Shown: piece by piece, positions 1 through 4,832 of the stretch | How positions within the stretch are numbered: position 1 is the stretch's first letter | Layout of the letters: every line of letters begins with the position of its first letter | DNA from: an uncultured Thalassospira sp. | Lineage (GTDB): Bacteria; Pseudomonadota; Alphaproteobacteria; Rhodospirillales_A; Thalassospiraceae | Assembly: GCA_946885765.1 (NCBI GenBank) | Contig: CAMPHD010000274.1 | Location: forward strand, 1-5,116 | Length of the DNA stretch: 5,116 nt | Direction: 5' to 3' | Notes under the pieces: model-generated | Told to the model about the DNA's origin: nothing | Database searches by the model: none | What the model saw: only the letters and a program-made list of their open reading frames with translations | Translations under genes and position numbers: made by a program

Positions 1-1
1 G

Positions 2-1081
2 GATGTTATTATCGGCACCAGTTATGATCCGCACAGCCACCTGACGGAGCAGCGCATTACGAATGCTGATATCATTGTCGCGTTCAAGGAATTCCCCCAT
101 ACCGATTTTGTCGATGCCGGGCGTTCGGTGGTTGATCTGGTGTTGCGCACCCTGCGCGGCGAGATCAAGCCGACCAAGGCGGTTTTTGACTGCCATATGA
201 TCGAAGTTCTGCCGACATCACGCGAACCGATGCGATCCTTCATTGATCGGGCCAAGGCGATGGAGGGAGCCGGTGATGTTCTTTCGGTATCATTCATTCA
301 CGGCTTCATGGCCGGTGATGTACCCGATCTTGGTGCCAAGGTGATTGTGACCACCAACAATGATCCGGCCAAGGCAAGCGAGCTTGCCCAAAGGCTGGGG
401 CATGAGCTTTTCGGGTTCCGCGGCACAACTCGACCGAGTTTCGTAACCCCTGATGTCGCGCTTGATCAGGCATCGGCAAGCGACGCACGGCCGATTGTTC
501 TGACCGATGTATGGGATAACCCGGGGGGCGGTGTGCCCGGTGACAGCACGATTTTGCTGCGTGCCGCAATGGAACGCGGGCTTCGTGATTTTGCGGTTGG
601 CACCATCTGGGACCCGATGGCAGTACGGATTTGCATTTCGGCCGGCGAGGGCGCGACATTACCGTTACGCTTTGGCGGAAAAACCGGTGCGTATGCCGGG
701 GCGCCGATTGATGCCGAAGTGCGGGTGAAAAACATCCGCCGTGAGTCATGGCAGTATTTTGGTGACAGCATCGTGCCGTTGGGCGATTGCGCAGTGATCG
801 AGCTTCCGGGTGGCGGTGAAGTGATCCTGAATTCGAACAGATCGCAAAGCTTCGATCCCAGCCTGTTTTCGAATATGGGAATTGATCCGTCTTCGAAAAA
901 ATATCTGTTTATCAAATCGACCAATCACTTCTACGATGCGTTCGCCAAGATCGCGGGCGAGATCATTTATGTCGATGTCCACGGACCTTATCCGTCCGAT
1001 CCGAAAACCAACGGATATCGCCATTTGACCCGCCCGATCTGGCCGATTGTCGATGACCCGTTTGCGGCCATCGCAAGCTGA
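2..1081 (+). CDS. M81 family metallopeptidase (MlrC / microcystinase-like), 5'-truncated by window edge
   Basis: The frame is open from position 2 to the TGA at 1079-1081, giving 359 visible residues. M81 proteins are usually about 500 residues, so roughly 130-150 N-terminal residues lie upstream. A DPHSH motif (visible residues 9-13) is followed 22 residues later by H33 in FPHTD. This D-x-H...H spacing matches the zinc ligands I recall for MlrC (Asp184, His186, His208). Residues about 97-110 carry the family's SFIHGF-x-GDVPDLG stretch. The MlrC C-terminal domain opens near residue 164 and contains DNPGGGVPGD (172-181). KSTNHF near 305-309 is also typical. Family members are metal-dependent hydrolases, the best known cleaving linearised microcystin; most are uncharacterised, so the substrate here is unknown. 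There is no sign of a frameshift. The next gene starts 38 bp downstream on the same strand, suggesting one transcript. The family call is firm; a microcystin substrate is not implied. Confidence 0.93.
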   Translation, partial: DVIIGTSYDPHSHLTEQRITNADIIVAFKEFPHTDFVDAGRSVVDLVLRTLRGEIKPTKAVFDCHMIEVLPTSREPMRSFIDRAKAMEGAGDVLSVSFIHGFMAGDVPDLGAKVIVTTNNDPAKASELAQRLGHELFGFRGTTRPSFVTPDVALDQASASDARPIVLTDVWDNPGGGVPGDSTILLRAAMERGLRDFAVGTIWDPMAVRICISAGEGATLPLRFGGKTGAYAGAPIDAEVRVKNIRRESWQYFGDSIVPLGDCAVIELPGGGEVILNSNRSQSFDPSLFSNMGIDPSSKKYLFIKSTNHFYDAFAKIAGEIIYVDVHGPYPSDPKTNGYRHLTRPIWPIVDDPFAAIAS

Positions 1082-1104
1082 TTGCTACCACCACCAGATT
1101 TGAT

Positions 1105-1109
1105 AAGGA
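1105..1109 (+). promoter_or_regulatory. Ribosome binding site of the DSD1/D-threonine aldolase-like gene
   Basis: AAGGA ends 10 nt before the ATG at 1120, in the 38-bp gap after the metallopeptidase stop. It supports the start at 1120. The gap shows no hairpin or convincing promoter, which fits co-transcription with the gene upstream. Confidence 0.6.
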
Positions 1110-1119
1110 CGCTGCCCCG

Positions 1120-2181
1120 ATGCCCCAATATCCCGAACTTGATACGCCCTGCGCGGTTGTTAACCTTGATATCGTCGACCGTAATATCGAAAGCTATCAG
1201 ACCTATTGTAACAAACACGGGATCGGGCTGCGTCCGCATATCAAAACCCACAAAATCCCGGCCTTTGCCGCCCAGCAGATGAAGGCCGGTGCAATCGGGA
1301 TCCCCTGCCAGAAAATCGGCGAGGCCGAGGTGATGGCAGATGCCGGACTGGATGATATTCTTCTGACCTATAACGTCTTGGGCGAACGCAAACTTGCCCG
1401 ACTGAGGGCATTGTTTGACCGTATCAAAAGCCTGCGCGTGGTGGCCGATAATGCGGTTGTGGTCGAAGGATTATCCAGGGCCTTTGCCGACAGCGCGAAG
1501 CCGCTTGAAATCCTGATTGAGTGCGACACCGGTGGTGGGCGTTGCGGGGTGCAAAACCCGGTTGAGGTCGTTGAACTGGCAAAGAAAATCAAATCATTGC
1601 CGGGGATCAGATTTGTCGGGTTGATGACCTATCCGGCGACCGGTGGTGGTGCCAGGGTTGAGGCATTTTTTACCACGGCCATGAAGGAACTGGATGCGAT
1701 TGGTATTGAATGCCCGGTGCGCAGTTCCGGCGGGACGCCCGATATGTGGTTGGCGCACGAAGTGCCGTCGGTGACGGAGCACCGTATCGGAACTTACATC
1801 TATAACGACAGGTCCCTGATGGCACGTGGTGTTTGCAAGGAAGAGGATTGCGCGCTTCGGGTTTTGACTGAAATCGTATCCTTGCCTGCGCCGGGGCGGG
1901 CGATTATTGATGCCGGGTCAAAGGTCCTGACATCTGATCTGCTGGGCCTTGAAGGATATGGCTATATCGTTGGGCATCCCGATGTCGCGGTCAAAGCGCT
2001 TTCGGAAGAGCATGGCATCCTGCATTTTGATCCCGCGATACAGCCGTTCGAGATTGGCCAGCGGATTGAAATCATCCCGAACCATGTCTGCGTTGTCAGC
2101 AATATGCTTGATCAGGTGCATCTGGTGCGCGATGGCGATATCGAAACGGTTGATGTTGCTGCGCGTGGTTGCGTGCTTTAA
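1120..2181 (+). CDS. D-threonine aldolase / D-serine dehydratase (DSD1)-like PLP enzyme
   Basis: A 353-residue protein of the fold-type III (alanine racemase N-terminal barrel plus DSD1-like C-terminal domain) PLP family. It begins with the family's LDTPCAVV-x-LD opening (residues 7-17). RPHIKTHK (38-45) carries the expected PLP Schiff-base lysine, K42. Other typical blocks are IECDTGGGRCGV (133-144), SSGGTPDMW (202-210), RIGTYIYND (222-230), DAGSKVLTSD (264-273) and EEHG (296-299). PNHVC (320-324) supplies the likely metal ligands H322 and C324; I recall His and Cys at this site in yeast Dsd1, and His and Asp in the Alcaligenes D-threonine aldolase. Known relatives cleave D-beta-hydroxy amino acids to glycine plus an aldehyde, or dehydrate D-serine or D-3-hydroxyaspartate. 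Sequence alone does not separate these activities, though the His-x-Cys site leans towards the dehydratase side. It is probably cytosolic, as no signal peptide is visible. It follows the M81 gene by 38 bp and is probably in its operon. Confidence 0.92.
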   Translation: MPQYPELDTPCAVVNLDIVDRNIESYQTYCNKHGIGLRPHIKTHKIPAFAAQQMKAGAIGIPCQKIGEAEVMADAGLDDILLTYNVLGERKLARLRALFDRIKSLRVVADNAVVVEGLSRAFADSAKPLEILIECDTGGGRCGVQNPVEVVELAKKIKSLPGIRFVGLMTYPATGGGARVEAFFTTAMKELDAIGIECPVRSSGGTPDMWLAHEVPSVTEHRIGTYIYNDRSLMARGVCKEEDCALRVLTEIVSLPAPGRAIIDAGSKVLTSDLLGLEGYGYIVGHPDVAVKALSEEHGILHFDPAIQPFEIGQRIEIIPNHVCVVSNMLDQVHLVRDGDIETVDVAARGCVL

Positions 2182-2192
2182 GGCACGATTAC

Positions 2193-2687
2193 CTATGCCG
2201 GATCGTGGTTGGGCAGATAGCCGGTGAAACCGGTAATCAGCCATTTTCCATCAGGCTGTTTTTCGCAGTAATAATGGGTTTTCCAAAGCAGACGGTCGGT
2301 TGATCCGTCTGCTTTTTTTATCGTGCCGTTGAAATGTTTGCGCACCAGCGCACGGTTGCCGGTGATATCAATTTTTGAAAGATCGGTCGCACGAAAAACC
2401 CCGTCAAACAGGTCTTCGGCATAGTCGATGGCCTGTGCCGCAATCGCCTGACGCAGCCATTCATCGCGATAGGCCGCAAGATCGGGAAACATCATTTTCC
2501 AGTCATCCGGATCGTCGGATTTGCAGGCATCGATGGCGTAAAAGCCGTCTGCCTTGAAGTCGTCTTTGACCATGGACCAGTCGGCCGCGACAAAGGCCGC
2601 GATATCGCGCGGCACCAGCATTTCCCAAATCTGATTGCGATCCGCATCATTGGCGGGGAACGGGCTTTGGGATGTGCGGTTGCTCAT
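2193..2687 (-). CDS. NTF2/SnoaL-like small protein of unknown function
   Basis: A 164-residue soluble protein with no signal peptide or membrane segment. Three things suggest an NTF2/SnoaL-like cone fold: an N-terminal helix rich in acidic and aromatic residues (IWEMLVPRDIAAFVAADWSMV, about 20-40), the small size, and a C-terminal block of alternating strands (WKTHYYCEK, then DGKWLITGFTGYLP, about 135-159). Such proteins are often polyketide cyclases, dehydratases, isomerases or plain ligand binders; no catalytic set can be assigned. The ATG at 2687 has only a weak GGAT-type ribosome site (minus strand of 2693-2696). The gene converges on the DSD1-like gene with 11 bp between stops and diverges from the hydrolase gene. 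Its codons 123-135 overlap a terminator-like hairpin that works on the other strand. The coding call is firm because composition and C-terminal motifs look like real protein. The fold is an inference. Confidence 0.82.
   Translation of the reverse strand: MSNRTSQSPFPANDADRNQIWEMLVPRDIAAFVAADWSMVKDDFKADGFYAIDACKSDDPDDWKMMFPDLAAYRDEWLRQAIAAQAIDYAEDLFDGVFRATDLSKIDITGNRALVRKHFNGTIKKADGSTDRLLWKTHYYCEKQPDGKWLITGFTGYLPNHDPA
2285..2319 (+). terminator. Intrinsic (Rho-independent) terminator for + strand transcription, inside the convergent gene
   Basis: A perfect 11-bp inverted repeat, AAAGCAGACGG (2285-2295) and CCGTCTGCTTT (2305-2315), has a 9-nt loop. Read on the + strand it runs into seven T residues (2313-2319). 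The GC-rich core is GCAGACGG/CCGTCTGC. It lies 103 nt past the stop of the DSD1-like gene and would end the M81-DSD1 transcript. On the opposite strand the stem is followed by only three T and then GGAAAA, so it is not a good terminator in that direction. It lies within codons about 123-135 of the minus-strand NTF2-like gene. Confidence 0.8.
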
Positions 2688-2707
2688 GATCTATCCAACT
2701 GATTTTA

Positions 2708-2722
2708 AAATTTATTTTCGAT
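2708..2722 (-). repeat. 15-nt AT-rich leader element, copy 1
   Basis: Read on the minus strand this is ATCGAAAATAAATTT. It lies 20 nt before the ATG of the NTF2-like gene. The identical 15 nt occur on the + strand at 3855-3869, 12 nt before the ATG of the cyclodeaminase-family gene, in the same orientation relative to the gene. It could be a shared regulatory or translation-enhancing leader, or a coincidence of AT-rich sequence. Confidence 0.6.
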
Positions 2723-2751
2723 ATTCTGCCATTGGGGCTCATAGCGCGCAA
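2723..2751 (-). promoter_or_regulatory. Weak candidate promoter of the NTF2-like gene
   Basis: On the minus strand TTGCGC (2751-2746) lies 17 bp before CAGAAT (2728-2723). Each box matches the sigma-70 consensus at four of six positions. Transcription would start near 2716, inside the 15-nt leader element shared with the reductase gene. This is only a consensus match by eye. Confidence 0.25.
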
Positions 2752-2882
2752 TCCCGGGGACGGATTTATCGGCAAGAACCCCGATCCTTGCGCGAAGCAT
2801 TTGCAAAAACCTGAAAAATAAAGAAAGATTGTCCGTGTGGCCTGAATGGTCAATGAATAATCCCGGCCCGGATACAGCAAAC

Positions 2883-2886
2883 GAGG
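2883..2886 (+). promoter_or_regulatory. Ribosome binding site that decides the hydrolase start
   Basis: GAGG ends 5 nt before the ATG at 2892. The two upstream in-frame starts, TTG at 2829 and ATG at 2853, have no comparable site, so 2892 is preferred. Confidence 0.6.
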
Positions 2887-2891
2887 TCAAG

Positions 2892-3743
2892 ATGAGTTGG
2901 GGTGGTTTTACCCTTGCCGAGCTTGAATGGCAGTATAATCCGCGCGAAACCGTGCCGGAATATATGACCTGTTTTGAACGCTTTGTGCGGTTGTCCGACG
3001 ATACACGGGCAAGTGTCCACCACATTACCGATATCCGTTATGGGGATGGGCCCAAGGAAACCATGGACGTTTACCCGGCGGCCGAGCCGGATGCACCGGT
3101 GCATGTGTTTTTCCATGGTGGTTATTGGCGAAGCCAGGACAAAAAAGACTATGCGTTTGTTGCCCGCGATCTGAATGCCGCGGGCTTTACTGTCATTTGT
3201 CCGAATTACGATTTGTGCCCGGATGTGACGGTTGCCGAAATTACCCGGCAGGCGATCCGTTGCATGACCTTCATTTATCAGAATATCGGTGACTTTAACG
3301 GGGATCGTGACCGCATCAGCATTTCCGGTCATTCGGCAGGTGGGCAGATTGTCGCACGTCTTGCGGCCCATCATTGGGAAGACAGTCTTAATGATGCCAA
3401 TCCGTTCTGTGCTGTTGTTCCGGTTTCCGGGGTTTTCGATCTGGAACCGATCCGTTTTACCAGCATCAATGATGATGTGCGGCTTAATGCCGCGACGGCG
3501 GCGGACAATTCACCGATGCTTGATGCGGTTCCGCATGACGTTAAAATGATGGTCGTGGTCGGCAGCAACGAAAGCCCCGAATTTGTTCGCCAAAGCGACG
3601 CCTACGCTGCCTATTGCAGTCGCGAGGGGCTGCATGTTCCGGTCTATAAGGCATGGGGTGCAAACCATTTTACGGTGCTTGAAGAACTTTATCTTGGCAC
3701 CGGTTCGCTGTTTGGGCATCTCAAACGCTTTTTGCAGCGTTAA
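2892..3743 (+). CDS. Alpha/beta hydrolase, arylformamidase (kynurenine formamidase)-like
   Basis: With the ATG at 2892 the protein is 283 residues and begins MSWGGFTLAELEWQYNPR, a natural N-terminus for this family. The longer frame to TTG 2829 adds 21 Pro/Asn-rich residues that look non-coding. HGGYWR (75-80) forms the oxyanion-hole motif of the esterase/lipase HGG type. GHSAGG (146-151) carries the nucleophile S148. ESPEFVRQS (227-235) aligns with the catalytic-acid segment of arylformamidases (DSPEF in mouse AFMID, from memory), with E227 in place of Asp. GANHF (256-260) carries the catalytic H259. The protein is thus a complete Ser-Glu-His hydrolase, probably cytosolic, acting on a small amide, formamide or ester. 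N-formylkynurenine is one possibility, but no kyn gene is nearby. It starts 204 bp from the divergent NTF2-like gene and ends 138 bp before the reductase gene, so it may be its own transcription unit. Confidence 0.9.
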   Translation: MSWGGFTLAELEWQYNPRETVPEYMTCFERFVRLSDDTRASVHHITDIRYGDGPKETMDVYPAAEPDAPVHVFFHGGYWRSQDKKDYAFVARDLNAAGFTVICPNYDLCPDVTVAEITRQAIRCMTFIYQNIGDFNGDRDRISISGHSAGGQIVARLAAHHWEDSLNDANPFCAVVPVSGVFDLEPIRFTSINDDVRLNAATAADNSPMLDAVPHDVKMMVVVGSNESPEFVRQSDAYAAYCSREGLHVPVYKAWGANHFTVLEELYLGTGSLFGHLKRFLQR

Positions 3744-3744
3744 T

Positions 3745-3768
3745 TCCGTTCATTTCGGGCGGATTTTT
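3745..3768 (+). terminator. Weak candidate terminator after the hydrolase
   Basis: Directly after the TAA, TCCG (3745-3748) can pair with CGGA (3760-3763), followed by five T (3764-3768). The stem is only 4 bp with an 11-nt loop, so termination here would be partial at best. The hydrolase may read through into the reductase gene. Confidence 0.25.
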
Positions 3769-3803
3769 CACCAAAAACAATATGAAAAACAGCGTGCGAT
3801 CCT

Positions 3804-3832
3804 GTGACGCATGTCCTTTGACGTGGTATAAG
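3804..3832 (+). promoter_or_regulatory. Candidate sigma-70 promoter for the reductase-thioesterase pair
   Basis: GTGACG (3804-3809, four of six to TTGACA) lies 17 bp before TATAAG (3827-3832, five of six to TATAAT). Transcription would start near 3839, giving a leader of about 43 nt. The -10 overlaps TGGTA (3824-3828), which has an inverted partner TACCA (3843-3847), and lies next to the 8-bp palindrome AGATATCT (3831-3838). A repressor site here would block the promoter. All of this is a match by eye. Confidence 0.4.
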
Positions 3833-3854
3833 ATATCTACGCTACCATGCTGAA

Positions 3855-3869
3855 ATCGAAAATAAATTT
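3855..3869 (+). repeat. 15-nt AT-rich leader element, copy 2
   Basis: ATCGAAAATAAATTT, identical to the minus-strand sequence at 2722-2708. It lies just upstream of the ribosome site of the cyclodeaminase-family gene. In both copies the element sits directly before the ribosome-binding region, on the sense strand of the gene. Confidence 0.6.
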
Positions 3870-3871
3870 AC

Positions 3872-3878
3872 AGGAAGG
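3872..3878 (+). promoter_or_regulatory. Ribosome binding site of the cyclodeaminase-family gene
   Basis: AGGAAGG ends 3 nt before the ATG at 3882, and its AGGA core is 6 nt away. It is the strongest ribosome site in the window. It favours 3882 over the ATG at 3847, which opens a different, short frame. Confidence 0.7.
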
Positions 3879-3881
3879 CCC

Positions 3882-4832
3882 ATGCGTTTCGTATCTGCCG
3901 AAGAAATCGATAAATTCGTCTCGCCCCGCGATCTGGTTGAGGCGCTCCGTAAGGGATTTGCTGATGGTTGCGAAGCCCCATTACGCAGCCATTTCAACAT
4001 GGAGCGCAGTAACGAGGATGACGCGACGTTTCTGATCATGCCCGCCTGGCAAAAGGATGGCGCGGCGGGGGTAAAGGTTGCCGCCGTGGTGCCGGGCAAT
4101 TCGGCGCGTAACCTGCCTGCGGTTTCGGGGACTTATATCCTGCTTGATGCAGTGACCGGGCAACCATCGGCGGTGATCGACGGCACCAAACTGACGACAC
4201 GCCGCACGGCGGCGGCATCAGCATTGGCGTCGGATTACCTTGCACGCAAGGACACCCGCGAGATGGTGATGGTCGGGTCCGGGGCGATGGCGCCGAACCT
4301 GATTAAGGCGCACGCATCGGTTCGCCCGATCAAAAAGGTCACGATCTGGAACCGCAATGGCGACAAGGCCCGCGCATTGGCCGCCGAAACCGCCACCCTT
4401 GGGTTTGAGGCCGTGGGCACGGATGATTTGGAAACGGCCTGCAAGAGTGCCGATCTGATTTCATGCGCCACCCTTTCGACCGAGCCGCTGGTGCGCGGTG
4501 AATGGCTTCGCGAAGGGACGCATGTCGATCTGGTGGGGGCGTTCAAACCGACCATGCGTGAAACCGACGATGCCCTGATGCAGAAATGCCGGATTTATGT
4601 TGATAGCTTTGAAGGGGCTGCGGCGGAAGGCGGGGATGTGGTGCAGCCGTTGAACACCGGATTGATTTCGAAATCCGATATTCTTGGCGATTTGTTCGGC
4701 CTGACCCGTGGTGAAGTCAAGGGACGCCAAACCGATGCAGAATGTACCGTTTTCAAATCCGTCGGCCATTCGCTTGAAGATTTCGTTGCGGCGGTTGCGG
4801 TTGTTGATGCCGTCGGGAAGGCAGGCAAATGA
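3882..4832 (+). CDS. Ornithine cyclodeaminase / mu-crystallin family protein, probable imine reductase
   Basis: A 316-residue protein, the usual length for this family. The N-terminal part holds GVKVAAVVPGN (63-73) with the substrate-carboxylate lysine K65. TKLTTRRTAAASALASDYLA (102-121) is the family signature, with the substrate arginine near R108. The Rossmann NAD(P) motif follows at GSGAMA (132-137). SADLISCATLSTEPLV (189-204) and HVDLVGAFKPTMRETD (214-229) are typical of the second half. True ornithine cyclodeaminases have an Asp (Asp228 in the Pseudomonas enzyme, from memory) in the GGDCPGKTE segment; here the aligned segment reads GAFKPTMRE, with Phe instead. This resembles mu-crystallin ketimine reductase and bacterial delta-1-pyrroline-2-carboxylate reductases, so the likely reaction is NAD(P)H-dependent reduction of a cyclic or linear 2-imino acid. 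It overlaps the thioesterase start by 4 bp. Confidence 0.92.
   Translation: MRFVSAEEIDKFVSPRDLVEALRKGFADGCEAPLRSHFNMERSNEDDATFLIMPAWQKDGAAGVKVAAVVPGNSARNLPAVSGTYILLDAVTGQPSAVIDGTKLTTRRTAAASALASDYLARKDTREMVMVGSGAMAPNLIKAHASVRPIKKVTIWNRNGDKARALAAETATLGFEAVGTDDLETACKSADLISCATLSTEPLVRGEWLREGTHVDLVGAFKPTMRETDDALMQKCRIYVDSFEGAAAEGGDVVQPLNTGLISKSDILGDLFGLTRGEVKGRQTDAECTVFKSVGHSLEDFVAAVAVVDAVGKAGK
4815..4821 (+). promoter_or_regulatory. Ribosome binding site of the thioesterase, inside the reductase gene
   Basis: GGGAAGG ends 7 nt before the ATG at 4829, within the last codons of the reductase. With the ATGA stop/start overlap it points to coupled translation. Confidence 0.6.

Larger units (their letters stand above)
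2688..2891. other. Divergent intergenic region between the NTF2-like gene and the hydrolase
   Basis: These 204 bp separate two divergently transcribed genes and should hold a promoter for each. The part next to the minus-strand gene is AT-rich and contains the 10-bp perfect palindrome ATTTTAAAAT (2702-2711). The middle is GC-rich with an imperfect inverted repeat CGGGG (2755-2759) / CCCCG (2779-2783). Towards the hydrolase there is an A-rich stretch (about 2804-2828) and an AATAAT (2856-2861) that could be a -10 box, but no good -35 lies at the right distance. No operator could be assigned. Confidence 0.6.

Noticed and set aside
466..924. 152-codon minus-strand frame opposite the metallopeptidase
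   Set aside because: It is a shadow of the MlrC C-terminal domain with no protein-like motifs.
2172..2187. Short hairpin CGTGC/GCACG over the DSD1-like stop codon
   Set aside because: It has only a 5-bp stem and no T run on either strand. The hairpin at 2285-2319 is a far better terminator.
2755..2783. Inverted repeat CGGGG/CCCCG in the divergent intergenic region
   Set aside because: The arms are only 5 bp with a 19-nt spacer in GC-rich sequence. It could be chance, so no operator is claimed.
2829..2891. Longer hydrolase starting at TTG 2829 or ATG 2853
   Set aside because: Neither start has a good ribosome site. The extra residues do not look like the family's N-terminus, and the ATG at 2892 has GAGG at a suitable distance.
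2850..3374. 174-codon minus-strand frame opposite the hydrolase
   Set aside because: It is antisense to the hydrolase motifs. Its length is explained by codon bias on the other strand, and no recognisable motif is present.
3724..3741. Hairpin AACGC/GCGTT at the end of the hydrolase gene
   Set aside because: It has a 5-bp stem with an 8-nt loop, is not followed by a T run, and lies in coding sequence.
3847..4035. 62-codon + strand frame overlapping the reductase start
   Set aside because: It is in another frame of a strongly supported gene, has no ribosome site before its ATG, and its peptide looks like no known protein.
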